DNA of 64,000 nucleotides from JAKFWF01 sp963732635 (GTDB lineage: Bacteria > Pseudomonadota > Alphaproteobacteria > Rhizobiales > Hyphomicrobiaceae), in the NCBI GenBank assembly GCA_963732635.1, contig CAVTAL010000005.1, positions 186,001 to 250,000 on the forward strand, read 5' to 3'. The notes beneath the pieces were generated by a model. The model made no database searches. It saw nothing but the letters and a program-made list of their open reading frames with translations, and had not been told where the DNA came from. Made by a program: the position numbers and the translations under genes. Position 1 is the first letter of the stretch. Each line of letters opens with the position of its first letter. Below are positions 51,992-60,574 of the stretch, piece after piece.

Positions 51992-52016
51992 GGAACCACC
52001 GCATTAGCTCCGCGTT
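51992..52016 (+). promoter_or_regulatory. EcfG-type (general stress) promoter
   Basis: GGAAC (51992-51996), 17 bases, then CGTT (52013-52016), 128 bases before the tandem PilZ gene start. The spacing and CGTT are exact. Confidence 0.55.
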
Positions 52017-52143
52017 AAATCCATGCGGGTAATCTCGATGAGAGATCGCCAGCGGGATCGGTTGCCTGACCGTCACGGAGCCACCCCGACCCCGCAGCGC
52101 TTTCACCGCCTTAGTCTTCGTCGGTCAATTGCTGTAGGTGTCC

Positions 52144-52836
52144 ATGTCACTTCCCGCGCCAACCACCGCCCGCACGATCTTGCGCAAGCCGATTTCGGCC
52201 GTGTCCGCGGGCCCGGTGCTGGTTGCCGCCCAACCCAGCCCACACGCCCCGCAGATCAATGCCGATCGGCGCCTCCATGCTCGGTTTGACGTCAGTCTCC
52301 TGGGTCGCTTCATGCGGGCCGATAAGAACGAGTATCCCTGCCGGGTTCACAACATGTCGATCGGCGACGCCGCCTTCAGCGCGGCCGTGCAGGTCGAACC
52401 CGGCGAGCGGATTGTTGCCTACCTCGACCAGATCGGCGGCATCGAAGGCACCGTCGCGCGCGTCATCGAGGGTGGCTTCGCGGTCAAGATCGCGGCCTCG
52501 CAGCACAAGCAGGAAAAGCTGGCCGCCCAGATCACCTGGCTGATTAATCGCGCCGAACTCGAAGGTATCGATGCACGCCGCACAGGCCATGAGCGCATCG
52601 CCTCTAGCGACCAGCCAACCATCCTCAAGCTGGAGAGTGGGGAGGAATACGAAGCCAAGCTGTTGGACGTTTCGATCTCGGGCGCGTCAGTCACCACCGA
52701 CTTCAAACCGTCGCTCGGCAGCGAGGTCATGCTTGGCAAGCTGCGCGCACTCGTTGTTCGCCACCATGGCGAGGGCGTCGGCGTGCAGTTCCTCGACATA
52801 CAAAATCCAGACGCGCTGAGGCGCTATTTCGGGTGA
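52144..52836 (+). CDS. Tandem PilZ-domain protein
   Basis: The product of about 230 residues contains two PilZ domains. The first starts with RRLHARFDVSLLGRFM and has NMSIGDAAF; the second starts with RRTGHERIASSDQPTILKLE and has DVSISGASVT. The first has the R-x-x-x-R and N-x-S-x-x-G pattern for c-di-GMP; in the second RRTGHER also fits. An N-terminal Ala/Pro-rich 40 residues precede them. The ATG at 52144 is preferred to the GTG at 52138. The next gene, a LapG-like cysteine protease, starts 56 bases later, so a c-di-GMP-linked adhesion or envelope function is likely. Confidence 0.85.
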   Translation: MSLPAPTTARTILRKPISAVSAGPVLVAAQPSPHAPQINADRRLHARFDVSLLGRFMRADKNEYPCRVHNMSIGDAAFSAAVQVEPGERIVAYLDQIGGIEGTVARVIEGGFAVKIAASQHKQEKLAAQITWLINRAELEGIDARRTGHERIASSDQPTILKLESGEEYEAKLLDVSISGASVTTDFKPSLGSEVMLGKLRALVVRHHGEGVGVQFLDIQNPDALRRYFG

Positions 52837-52892
52837 ACGCCCGGGCTGCCAGTCTTCAAAGTTCCTGCGTGCGTTCTTGTTCGGAGTTCAGT

Positions 52893-53543
52893 ATGAAGCG
52901 CGTTCTCTCGTCGGCGATGGCAATCGCTGCGCTGCTCGTGTCGCTCGTTCCCGGCACCGCCATTGCCGACACGGCCAAGAACCGGCCTTCGGAGCGCCAG
53001 CCTTCGTACATGCGCGTTTTCGGCCAGGCCGCGCCGCCTTACGGTTTCGTCCAGTTCTGTGATCGCTCGTCCGACGAATGCGCGGCTGGAACAATGGCAG
53101 ATGTCCGCTTTCACGCGAGCCCGGAACGGCTTGCCGAACTCGACGAAATCAATCGCGTCGTCAATGCGGCGATCGAACCGACAACCGACGCCGAACTGTA
53201 CGGCGTCGAGGAATATTGGACACTTCCCAACGCGCGCGGCGACTGCGAGGACTATGCGCTCTTGAAGCGCCACATTCTGATCAAGCGCGGCTGGCCAGTC
53301 GGCAGCCTGCTGATGACGGTCGTACGCGACGAAAAAGGCGACGGCCACGCCATCCTCACCGCCCGCACCGCGCAAGGCGACTTCATCCTCGATAACAAGG
53401 TCGCCGCCGTGAAGCCTTGGCACTCGACCGGCTACGAGTACATCATGCGCCAGTCGTACATCAATCCGCGGGTGTGGATGTCGCTCGACCCGAACCATGG
53501 CCAGGCGCCACTCGCCATCTCCGGCGTGAAGACGCGCCGCTAG
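52893..53543 (+). CDS. Bacterial transglutaminase-like cysteine peptidase (BTLCP, LapG-like)
   Basis: The 216-residue protein has a signal peptide (MKRVLSSAMAIAALLVSLVPG, cleaved near AIA), so it is periplasmic. The catalytic triad of the LapG/BTLCP family is visible: Cys in ARGDCEDYALLKR, His in GDGHAILTAR and Asp in DFILDNKV. LapG cuts surface adhesins under control of the c-di-GMP receptor LapD. Here the adjacent gene encodes a tandem PilZ protein, not LapD. It may process envelope proteins in response to c-di-GMP by an unknown route. Confidence 0.88.
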   Translation: MKRVLSSAMAIAALLVSLVPGTAIADTAKNRPSERQPSYMRVFGQAAPPYGFVQFCDRSSDECAAGTMADVRFHASPERLAELDEINRVVNAAIEPTTDAELYGVEEYWTLPNARGDCEDYALLKRHILIKRGWPVGSLLMTVVRDEKGDGHAILTARTAQGDFILDNKVAAVKPWHSTGYEYIMRQSYINPRVWMSLDPNHGQAPLAISGVKTRR

Positions 53544-53561
53544 AACAGACGCCGCAATCGA

Positions 53562-54092
53562 TCAGTCCTGGGGTTTCATGCCGGCGGCGAATCGCTTCCA
53601 GTTGCGCTGGTAGCTCAAGACACCGCCGCGCATCCGCGCGACATCGGCGTCAGTCACTTCGCGGATGACCTTGCCCGGCGCGCCCATCACCACGGAGCGG
53701 GCCGGAATCTTTTTGCCCTCGGGGATCAGCGCGCCGGCGCCAATCAGGCAATCCTCGCCGATCTCTGCGCCGTTCAGAATGATCGCGCCAATGCCGATCA
53801 GACTGCCGCGACCGATTTTGCAGCCGTGCAGCATGACCATGTGACCGATCGTGACACCGGCTTCGATCACCATCGGAAATCCCGGATCGGTGTGCAACAC
53901 GCACGCGTCCTGGACGTTCGAGCCAGCACCGATGCGGATCGGTTCGTTATCGCCGCGAATGACGGTGTTGAACCAGACGCTGGCATCCTCTTCAAGGATG
54001 ACATTGCCGACAACCGTGGCATTGGGCGCGATCCAGGCCTGGCCATTGGCCGGCATCTGCACGCGCATATCGTCGAGGCTGAATGCCGCCAT
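53562..54092 (-). CDS. Gamma carbonic anhydrase family protein
   Basis: The 176-residue left-handed beta-helix protein shows hexapeptide repeats and the zinc histidines in CVLHTDPG and GHMVMLHGC. It begins MAAFSLDDMRVQMPANGQAW and ends KRFAAGMKPQD. The family includes carbonic anhydrases and acyl-carrier-like relatives (YrdA/PaaY). It is the last gene of a three-gene unit with cysE and DUF3126. The ATG at 54092 is preferred over the in-frame start 18 bases upstream. Confidence 0.9.
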   Translation of the reverse strand: MAAFSLDDMRVQMPANGQAWIAPNATVVGNVILEEDASVWFNTVIRGDNEPIRIGAGSNVQDACVLHTDPGFPMVIEAGVTIGHMVMLHGCKIGRGSLIGIGAIILNGAEIGEDCLIGAGALIPEGKKIPARSVVMGAPGKVIREVTDADVARMRGGVLSYQRNWKRFAAGMKPQD

Positions 54093-54106
54093 GGTTTGCC
54101 CTGCCC

Positions 54107-54319
54107 TCACGCGCCTTCGAGGTCAATATCGAGGATCGCCATCTGCATCTGATAGCTGACCTCGCCGTCCTCCTCGTCGCGGTACAACTGGGCGATCTGG
54201 TCGGGACCAACGAATACTTCCGCCATATCCTTCTTGCGACCGTGCATGGCGACACGGATCGAATCGTTCTTGAACGTCCGGCGCAGATAAGCCTGCAGCT
54301 TCGGTAAGTCTTCCTTCAT
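54107..54319 (-). CDS. DUF3126 family protein
   Basis: The 70-residue protein (KEDLPKLQAYLRRTFKNDSI, then RVAMHGRKKDMAEVFVGPDQI) is a short alpha/beta protein of DUF3126, found almost only in Alphaproteobacteria and often next to cysE, as here. It ends 14 bases before the gamma carbonic anhydrase start. Function unknown. Confidence 0.92.
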   Translation of the reverse strand: MKEDLPKLQAYLRRTFKNDSIRVAMHGRKKDMAEVFVGPDQIAQLYRDEEDGEVSYQMQMAILDIDLEGA

Positions 54320-54366
54320 TTGGCAGGCCCTTCCAGCTTCACGACGAGTTGATCAAACAGCGGCCC

Positions 54367-55203
54367 TCAATGGCAGCCACAATCGCTCGGCGCAAGCCTC
54401 TGGTCCATGTTTCTGGCTGGTTCCGGGCAGCCCGCCGGGCCGACCACCTTGGCCGGAACGCCCGCAACTGTCGTATTGTCAGGTACTTCGGCGAGTACGA
54501 CGCTGCCGGCGGCCACCCGCGAGCAATTGCCGACACGGATGTTGCCCAGCACCTTGGCGCCAGCCGCCAGCAACACGTTGTTACCGATCTTTGGGTGCCG
54601 GTCGCCGGTTTCCTTGCCATTGCCGCCGAGCGTCACATCCTGGAGGATCGAGACGTTATCGCCGACCACCGAAGTCTCGCCGACAACGATACCGGTGCCA
54701 TGGTCGATCATGATGCCGACGCCGAACCGGGCGGCGGGGTGGATATCGATGCCGAAGATGCGCGATGCTTGCGACTGCAGGTAGAGCGCGAAATCGCGCC
54801 GGCCGTCCTGCCACAAGGCATGTGCGAACCGATGCGTGACCAGGGCATGGAAGCCCTTGAAATACAGCAAAGGCTCAAGATAGCGCTCACACGCCGGATC
54901 GCGATCGTAAACGGCGGCGAGATCAGCACGGAAGGCATTGCCGATGTCGGCCTGCGCGGTCAGCACGCCCTGGAACAGGGAGTTGATCATGCCCGCATCG
55001 ACATCGGAGTGGTTGAGCCGCTGAGCCAACCGGTGACTGACCGCGTCTTCCAGCCGGTCGTGGCTCAAAATGGTTGCGAAAATGAAGCCGCCAAGCGCTG
55101 GCTCGGCGATGATGGCCGCCTCGGCCTCATGACGCACCGAAGCCCAGATCGGATCCACGGTCTGGATCAGGGGCTTGAGGTTCGCGTGTTTCGCCTTCGA
55201 CAT
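54367..55203 (-). CDS. cysE: Serine O-acetyltransferase
   Basis: The 278-residue CysE has the helical N-terminal domain (DPIWASVRHEAEAAIIAEPA), the catalytic His in GIMIDHGTGIVVGET, and the hexapeptide left-handed helix with FGIDIHPAARFG, QDVTLGGNGK and AKVLGNIRVGN. It makes O-acetylserine for cysteine. The C-terminal tail ends SDCGCH. It is the first gene of the cysE-DUF3126-carbonic anhydrase unit. The cysteine synthase gene begins at the right edge of the window. Confidence 0.94.
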   Translation of the reverse strand: MSKAKHANLKPLIQTVDPIWASVRHEAEAAIIAEPALGGFIFATILSHDRLEDAVSHRLAQRLNHSDVDAGMINSLFQGVLTAQADIGNAFRADLAAVYDRDPACERYLEPLLYFKGFHALVTHRFAHALWQDGRRDFALYLQSQASRIFGIDIHPAARFGVGIMIDHGTGIVVGETSVVGDNVSILQDVTLGGNGKETGDRHPKIGNNVLLAAGAKVLGNIRVGNCSRVAAGSVVLAEVPDNTTVAGVPAKVVGPAGCPEPARNMDQRLAPSDCGCH

Positions 55204-55373
55204 GACGTGCTCCCGTTAGGTTGCCGTAACCGTTCGCGGCCATGCATAGTTGCGTAGCCAGCACCGCAATTGAAGTCAACGCGCGCGCTGCCCCTTGGCC
55301 ATCACGATTGCTTGGGGCAAACACGGACAATGAGACTGCAAGTCTTACGCCTCTATCTAGGGATGAAATCGAC

Positions 55374-56174
55374 ATGACCAAGTCCGCCGCCAGCGCCCCA
55401 AGCCTTAAATCCGAACTTCGCGGCGGCGTGTTGCATATCACAATCGACAATCCGTCGCGACTGAACGCCTTCACCACCGCAATGTGGACAGCGCTTCCGC
55501 GGCTGATCACGGAAGCCGAGACCAATGACGCAGTGCGCGTCGTCGTACTTTCAGGTTCCGGCGACAAGGCGTTCTCTGCTGGCGCCGATATTTCCGAGTT
55601 CGAGCAGACCCGTACCGCCGATAGCGCCGCCAAGTATGACGAGTTGAACAACGTCGCCTTCGACGTGCTTGCCCGCTCGGCCAAGCCCACCATTGCCATG
55701 ATCAACGGCTTCTGCCTCGGTGGCGGGCTTGAGGTGGCACTGTGCTGCGATCTCAGGCTGGCGTCGAGCGTTTCGCAGTTCTCGGTCCCGGCGGCAAAAC
55801 TCGGCATCGGCTACAATGCCCGCTGGCTGAGGCCCATGCTCGGCGTCGTGTCGGCCGCGCAGGCGAAGGAGATGCTATTCACCGGCCGGCGGTTTTCGGC
55901 GTCGGAAGCGGCCGGCATGGGCCTCGTCAACAAGGTCGTCCAGCCGCATGAACTGCAAACCGCGACCGACGCGCTCGCCACCGAGATCGCCGGCAACGCG
56001 CCGCTTTCAATCCTGGCCGCCAAACGCTGCGTCGACGCCCTCGACCAAAATCCGGCAATGCAGGACCTGAGTGAACTTGACCGGCTGGTCAGCGCCTGTT
56101 TCTCAAGTGAGGACTACATCGAAGGCCGCCGCGCCTTCATGGAAAAGCGCAAACCCAGTTTCCGGGGCAAGTGA
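55374..56174 (+). CDS. Enoyl-CoA hydratase/isomerase family protein
   Basis: The 266-residue crotonase-fold protein shows the oxyanion holes in FSAGADISEF and MINGFCLGGGLEVALCCDLR, followed by GIGYNARWLRPMLG and LFTGRRFSASEAAGMGLVN. In true hydratases two Glu act; the Glu in GGGLEVALC region is present, while the position of the second is Ala-Arg (YNARW), so it may be an isomerase or decarboxylase-like member. AGGGA precedes the ATG 55374. Confidence 0.88.
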   Translation: MTKSAASAPSLKSELRGGVLHITIDNPSRLNAFTTAMWTALPRLITEAETNDAVRVVVLSGSGDKAFSAGADISEFEQTRTADSAAKYDELNNVAFDVLARSAKPTIAMINGFCLGGGLEVALCCDLRLASSVSQFSVPAAKLGIGYNARWLRPMLGVVSAAQAKEMLFTGRRFSASEAAGMGLVNKVVQPHELQTATDALATEIAGNAPLSILAAKRCVDALDQNPAMQDLSELDRLVSACFSSEDYIEGRRAFMEKRKPSFRGK

Positions 56175-57047
56175 TCAACCGAGAAACTGGATCATCCGCC
56201 GGTTGGCCAGTTCCGGCACTTCGAAGTGCACGAAGTGGCCGGCGTCCTCGGCGCATTCGAGGGTGACGGTATCGAAGTAGTCGGCGAGCTTGTCGCTCCA
56301 GGCGAATTGCAGGACAGGATCGTGCCTGCCCCACAGCACGAAGGCCGGCGCCTTGATCTTCGGGACGGCGAGCGCACCCTCCCGCATCATGCGGCGGCGG
56401 AAGGCCGCAACGCCGACGTACCAATCGAAGCCACCCTGGATGTTGCCGGGCCTTGAGAAGTTGTCGACCCATTCTTCGAGATAGGGTGTGAACGCCTGCT
56501 TCTGGTGGCTCCAGTGGGTCAGGAAGTGGTTGAAATAGATCCGTGTCGCTTCGCGCGACGAGCCGACCAGGACGCTCGCGAAATCTTTCTGGTGGAACTG
56601 CTGGTACCAGAGTTCGGGGAAATTCCCAGCTTCTCCCCAGCGCGTGCCGATGCCGGGATAGGCGCAATTGAAGAAGAACAGCCGGCGCACGGAAGCCGGA
56701 TAGGCGTGCGCGAAGGTCTGTGCCACGAACGAGCCGACGTCGTGCGAGACAATATCGACCACTCCCAATCCCAGTGCGTCGATGAACGCCTTCAAGTCCT
56801 GTGCCAGCAACTGCGGTGGCGTGCCGCCAACCTGCCGGCCGCGCTTAGAGACCGTTTCGCCAAAGCCGCGAAACTCTGGCGCGATGACATCGAAATGATC
56901 CGCCAACGCCGGCATGTTGTGCATCCATGAGCGCGCGAATTCCGGCCAGCCATGCAGCAGGATCACCGGTCGGCCCGTGCCGGCGCGGACGTAGTGGATC
57001 TTGAGATCGTCGGTCTCGACAAACCGACCGCGCCAATCGATGTCCAT
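56175..57047 (-). CDS. Alpha/beta hydrolase with Asp nucleophile (epoxide hydrolase-like)
   Basis: The 290-residue protein has the oxyanion motif HGWPEFARSW, the nucleophile elbow SHDVGSFVAQ with Asp in place of Ser, the acid in WGRHDPVLQ and the histidine in DAGHFVHFE. An Asp nucleophile with HGWPE is typical of epoxide hydrolases and haloacetate or haloalkane dehalogenases. The ATG at 57047 has GGGAGAG at good spacing; a GTG at 57056 is the alternative. It converges with the enoyl-CoA hydratase gene without a gap. Confidence 0.85.
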   Translation of the reverse strand: MDIDWRGRFVETDDLKIHYVRAGTGRPVILLHGWPEFARSWMHNMPALADHFDVIAPEFRGFGETVSKRGRQVGGTPPQLLAQDLKAFIDALGLGVVDIVSHDVGSFVAQTFAHAYPASVRRLFFFNCAYPGIGTRWGEAGNFPELWYQQFHQKDFASVLVGSSREATRIYFNHFLTHWSHQKQAFTPYLEEWVDNFSRPGNIQGGFDWYVGVAAFRRRMMREGALAVPKIKAPAFVLWGRHDPVLQFAWSDKLADYFDTVTLECAEDAGHFVHFEVPELANRRMIQFLG

Positions 57048-57127
57048 GGGTCGCACTCTCCCGTCACGATCTGGACCTCCCTCCTCGAATACCCTATGGC
57101 CGGGGTCTATACGAGGTGAAGGCGGTC

Positions 57128-58198
57128 ATGGCGCATATGCAGCAACGAATTGTCCGGGCGATGCTGGCCGCAGCCGCAATTGCCGGCTCAGCATACACGG
57201 CGGATGCCGCCGACCGCGGTACGTTGCAACGCGCCTGCTTCACACCGACCGATCTCGCCGCGCGGGTCAACGAGATCAAGCCGATCAAGGGCATCGCCGG
57301 CGCGCAGATCCCGCCACCGAGCAAGATCACGCTGACCTCTCCCGTGCCTTTGCCCGCGCACCTGCGCGGCGCGATCCGCCGGGTCGACCTGCCGAAAGGG
57401 CGCAAACTGATCGCGCTCACCCTCGACCTGTGCGAACAGCCCGGTGAGGTTGCTGGCTACGATGGCCCGATCCTCGACTATCTGCGCGCCACCGGCACCA
57501 AGGCTACGGTGTTCGCCGGCGGAAAGTGGTTGCTGTCGCACAACGAGCGCAGCCAGCAGATGATGACCGACCCGCTATTCGAGATCGGCGTGCACGGCTG
57601 GGCGCATCGCAACGTTCGCGCGCTGACCGGCGCCGCGCTATTCGACGAGATGATCAATCCGCTGCGGGCCTACAGCAAGGTCCGCGGCGAACTCGCGGCG
57701 CGAACCTGCGCTGCCGGTCAATCGGGCGCGGTCGCCGCAGTGCCGAGCCAACCCACCCTGCACCGCTTCCCCTTCGGCGCCTGCAATCCCGCTGCCCTGC
57801 AGAGCGCGGCCGACAACGGCTTGATGAGCATCCAATGGGACGTCTCGACCGGCGATCCGGCGCCATCGCAATCGGCCAGGGCGATCGCCGACGCCATGCT
57901 TCGCAACACCAGAGCCGGTTCGATCATCATTGCGCACGCAAACGGTCGCGGCCATCACACCGCCGAAGCACTGCCGCTTGCAATTCCAAAATTGAAAGCG
58001 ATGGGCTTCGAGTTCGTCACGGTCGGTGAACTGCTCGCCGCCGGCAAGCCGGTGATCACCGACACCTGTTTCGACAGCCGCCCGGGTGATACCGACAAGT
58101 ATGATTTCCTCTACAGCAAACGGCCATCGTCACCGGGAGTACAAGGCAATGGCGGACGCCCCTCTGCGACCACCGGCGTTCCGCGCGGAACACTATGA
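57128..58198 (+). CDS. Polysaccharide deacetylase family protein
   Basis: The 356-residue protein has a signal peptide (AMLAAAAIAGSAYTADA) and a NodB-like domain: IALTLDLCEQPGEVAGYDGPI with the catalytic Asp, GVHGWAHRNV with the metal histidines, FPFGACNP and IIIAHANGRGHHTAEA. It would remove acetyl groups from a wall or exopolysaccharide in the periplasm. The start ATG 57128 has GAGGTGAAGG before it. Its end overlaps the GNAT gene start by 50 bases in another frame. Confidence 0.88.
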   Translation: MAHMQQRIVRAMLAAAAIAGSAYTADAADRGTLQRACFTPTDLAARVNEIKPIKGIAGAQIPPPSKITLTSPVPLPAHLRGAIRRVDLPKGRKLIALTLDLCEQPGEVAGYDGPILDYLRATGTKATVFAGGKWLLSHNERSQQMMTDPLFEIGVHGWAHRNVRALTGAALFDEMINPLRAYSKVRGELAARTCAAGQSGAVAAVPSQPTLHRFPFGACNPAALQSAADNGLMSIQWDVSTGDPAPSQSARAIADAMLRNTRAGSIIIAHANGRGHHTAEALPLAIPKLKAMGFEFVTVGELLAAGKPVITDTCFDSRPGDTDKYDFLYSKRPSSPGVQGNGGRPSATTGVPRGTL

Positions 58199-58685
58199 AC
58201 TCGCGCCGTCAGGGCTGTGGCTCTCGGCCATAACAGCCGACGAGGCACCGGGCCTCGGAGCCGCGCTCGCAGTCATCGACCCGTGGGTCAGATACGGCAC
58301 CACGGCCGTGAACCTGACGGCGCTATTTACCCCGAACACCGATGGCGGCATTCGGCTCGCCATCCGAACGACGAGGAATGGCCCACCAATCGGCGTGGCT
58401 GTCATTCGATCCCCTTGGCTCGGTGGGCCATACATGCAGTTTCTGGCGCTGTTACCGGGCGCGCAAGGCTTGGGGCATGGCCGCGCAATGCTCGACTGGT
58501 TCGAGGTCGAAGCACGCGATGCCGGTCTACGAAATATCTGGATCTGCGCGGCGGCCTTCAACGACGACGCGCTGCGGCTCTACGAACGCCACGGCTTCGA
58601 GCGTATCGCCGTCCTCGACAACCTGATCAAGCCAGGGTTCGACGAAGTGCTGATGCGCAAACGTCTCAACCCCAGCGATAGTTGA
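58149..58685 (+). CDS. GNAT-family N-acetyltransferase
   Basis: The 178-residue protein begins MADAPLRPPAFRAEHYELAP and has the acetyl-CoA motif A (LLPGAQGLGHGRAMLDWFE) and motif B (NDDALRLYERHGFERIA). Substrate unknown. GGGAG precedes ATG 58149, which lies inside the polysaccharide deacetylase gene. It converges with the 2OG oxygenase gene with a 20-base overlap at 58666-58685. Confidence 0.87.
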   Translation: MADAPLRPPAFRAEHYELAPSGLWLSAITADEAPGLGAALAVIDPWVRYGTTAVNLTALFTPNTDGGIRLAIRTTRNGPPIGVAVIRSPWLGGPYMQFLALLPGAQGLGHGRAMLDWFEVEARDAGLRNIWICAAAFNDDALRLYERHGFERIAVLDNLIKPGFDEVLMRKRLNPSDS

Positions 58686-59274
58686 AGCTAACGCTGATGC
58701 GATCCTGCGCCGCCTGGTTCATCGGCACCTCGTGCCGGAGCCAGCTTTCCCACAGCATCACGGTACCGGGCTTGGGCGCGAACGACACGAACGACCGTTG
58801 ATCGATCTCGGCATCGGCGCGACGTGGCGGTGCGGCCATCATGAGGCCAAGGCGCGGGTCCTCGAATTGGATCGAACTCGCGCCCTCTGGCACCGACGCA
58901 TAATACGTGCCGCTGACGACGCTATGCGGGTGAATGTGGCTCGTATGCACGCCGCCCGGCGCCAGGATGTTGATCCAGATGTTGTCGAGCTTCAATCGCC
59001 GCCGACCGAGATCGAAGGCCGCGGCCTCCGCGAAGGCTGCGACATGGCGGTCGAGGACCCGCTTCAATTCGCCGAATTCGGGCGCGCGGTCGTGCAGGTC
59101 GGTCAAGGACGCGTAAGAAGTATAGCCCTTGTAGTTCTTTGCCTTCGACCACGCGCGGCCGGCCTTGTCCTGGCCGGCGATTGCCCGACATGCGCGGGCG
59201 ACGACGTCGGGTGCGATGCCGTCGGTCTCGGCACGATAGATCCGTGTCACGAACAAGCTCTCGATCGCAGCCAT
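58666..59274 (-). CDS. Putative 2OG-Fe(II) oxygenase (TIGR02466 type)
   Basis: The 202-residue protein has ESLFVTRIYRAETDGIAPDV, the double-stranded beta-helix start KLDNIWINILAPGGVHTSHI with HPHSVVSGTYY, and WLRHEVPMN with RISVSFNYRW near the end. The H-x-H...H arrangement fits the Fe(II) site of this family of putative 2-oxoglutarate dioxygenases. The ATG at 59274 is supported by the N-terminal family sequence. It is divergent from the cyclase gene, 89 bases apart. Confidence 0.8.
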   Translation of the reverse strand: MAAIESLFVTRIYRAETDGIAPDVVARACRAIAGQDKAGRAWSKAKNYKGYTSYASLTDLHDRAPEFGELKRVLDRHVAAFAEAAAFDLGRRRLKLDNIWINILAPGGVHTSHIHPHSVVSGTYYASVPEGASSIQFEDPRLGLMMAAPPRRADAEIDQRSFVSFAPKPGTVMLWESWLRHEVPMNQAAQDRISVSFNYRWG

Positions 59275-59363
59275 TGTCCCGTCCTTCACAAATGCGCGAT
59301 GCCATGCCGGAAGCACTGGCACGTGCAGGTGACGCAAGACGCGCCGCCCTGCAATGGCTATAA

Positions 59364-60551
59364 ATGTCCGCAATGAGGGACAGCAATGCCATACTGCAGC
59401 GCCAAGCGGGGGAAGTCCGCGACTGGCTGCTTGCGAGCGCCGTGTTCATGCCGGATTTGGGCATGGCGCTGGCCGAGTTGTGCGAGCGGATCGTCGCGGC
59501 CAGCGTGCCGATCGCGCGCGTAACCACCGCCGTGCAGTTGCTCAATGCCTCGAACCAAGGCGTCGGCCGCGAATGGCGCGCTGGCGAGCCAATCATCGAG
59601 CGGGTCTACCCGTACGGGCCGCAATCCGAGCGCAGCTACGAGGACAGTCCTTTCGCCGAAGCACAGCGGACCGGCGCTTGGGTCAATCTGCGTCCCCAGC
59701 AAATGCCTGACGACGCCTATGGCGTGATGCCAACCCTCAAGGCCGCAGGCTACACCCACTACATCTGCATCTCGCTGCCCTTCTCGAATGGCCGCAAACG
59801 CAACGGCGTCACCTTCGCGACCCGCGCTCCCGGCGGGTTCACACCGGCACATCTCGAGTTCCTGCGTACGATCATCCCGGCGATGCGCTCGGTGATGGAG
59901 ATCCGCGCCAGCGAACGCATCCTCGACGAGATCCTGCAAACCTACGTCGGCAACGACCCTCACCACCGAATTCTGGCCGGCGATGTGCATCGCGGCACCG
60001 TCACCCGGATCCGCTCGGCGATCCTGTTCTGCGACCTGCGCGGCTACACCCAGTTGTCGATGACTTTGCCCGAGGAGGACATCGTCGACTTACTCAACCG
60101 CTACTTCGACTGCGTCGTGCCCGAGATCGAGACCCGCGACGGCGAGGTCCTCAAATTCATCGGCGACGGTGTGCTCGCCATGTTTCATGATCGCGACGGC
60201 GACGCGGCGGATTCCTGCGCCCGGGCCCTGGCAGCCACAGTCGCGAGCCTCGCGGGCATCGCGCGCGCCAACACTTACGGCTCGCTGCCAGCGCCGCTGT
60301 CCGCCGGCATCGCGCTGCACTATGGCGAAGCCGCCTACGGCAATGTCGGATCCGGTGAGCGGCTCGATTTCACCGCGATCGGGCGCGATATCAATATCGC
60401 CAACCGCATTACCCGCCTCAACGGCAAGCTCAATCAGCGGGTCTTGATGTCGGAAGCCTTTGCCGGTTGGATCACCGAGAAGAAGGAATATCTCGGCCTG
60501 CATGAGTTCAAGGGCGTGCCGGGCACGCATCCACTATACGCACCGGGTTGA
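59364..60551 (+). CDS. Adenylate/guanylate cyclase with N-terminal GAF-like region
   Basis: The 395-residue protein has an N-terminal sensory region (about 1-190, GAF-like, with PAHLEFLRTIIPAMRSVMEIRASER as linker helix) and a C-terminal class III cyclase. Metal aspartates lie in AILFCDLRGYTQLS and KFIGDGVLAMF; the transition-state Asn-Arg is in IGRDINIANRIT. It would make cAMP in the cytosol. The sequence before the ATG at 59364 has no strong ribosome site. The substrate-specifying residues were not checked for GTP against ATP. Confidence 0.88.
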   Translation: MSAMRDSNAILQRQAGEVRDWLLASAVFMPDLGMALAELCERIVAASVPIARVTTAVQLLNASNQGVGREWRAGEPIIERVYPYGPQSERSYEDSPFAEAQRTGAWVNLRPQQMPDDAYGVMPTLKAAGYTHYICISLPFSNGRKRNGVTFATRAPGGFTPAHLEFLRTIIPAMRSVMEIRASERILDEILQTYVGNDPHHRILAGDVHRGTVTRIRSAILFCDLRGYTQLSMTLPEEDIVDLLNRYFDCVVPEIETRDGEVLKFIGDGVLAMFHDRDGDAADSCARALAATVASLAGIARANTYGSLPAPLSAGIALHYGEAAYGNVGSGERLDFTAIGRDINIANRITRLNGKLNQRVLMSEAFAGWITEKKEYLGLHEFKGVPGTHPLYAPG

Positions 60552-60574
60552 ACGCATCCGGTCATGGAGAAAAC

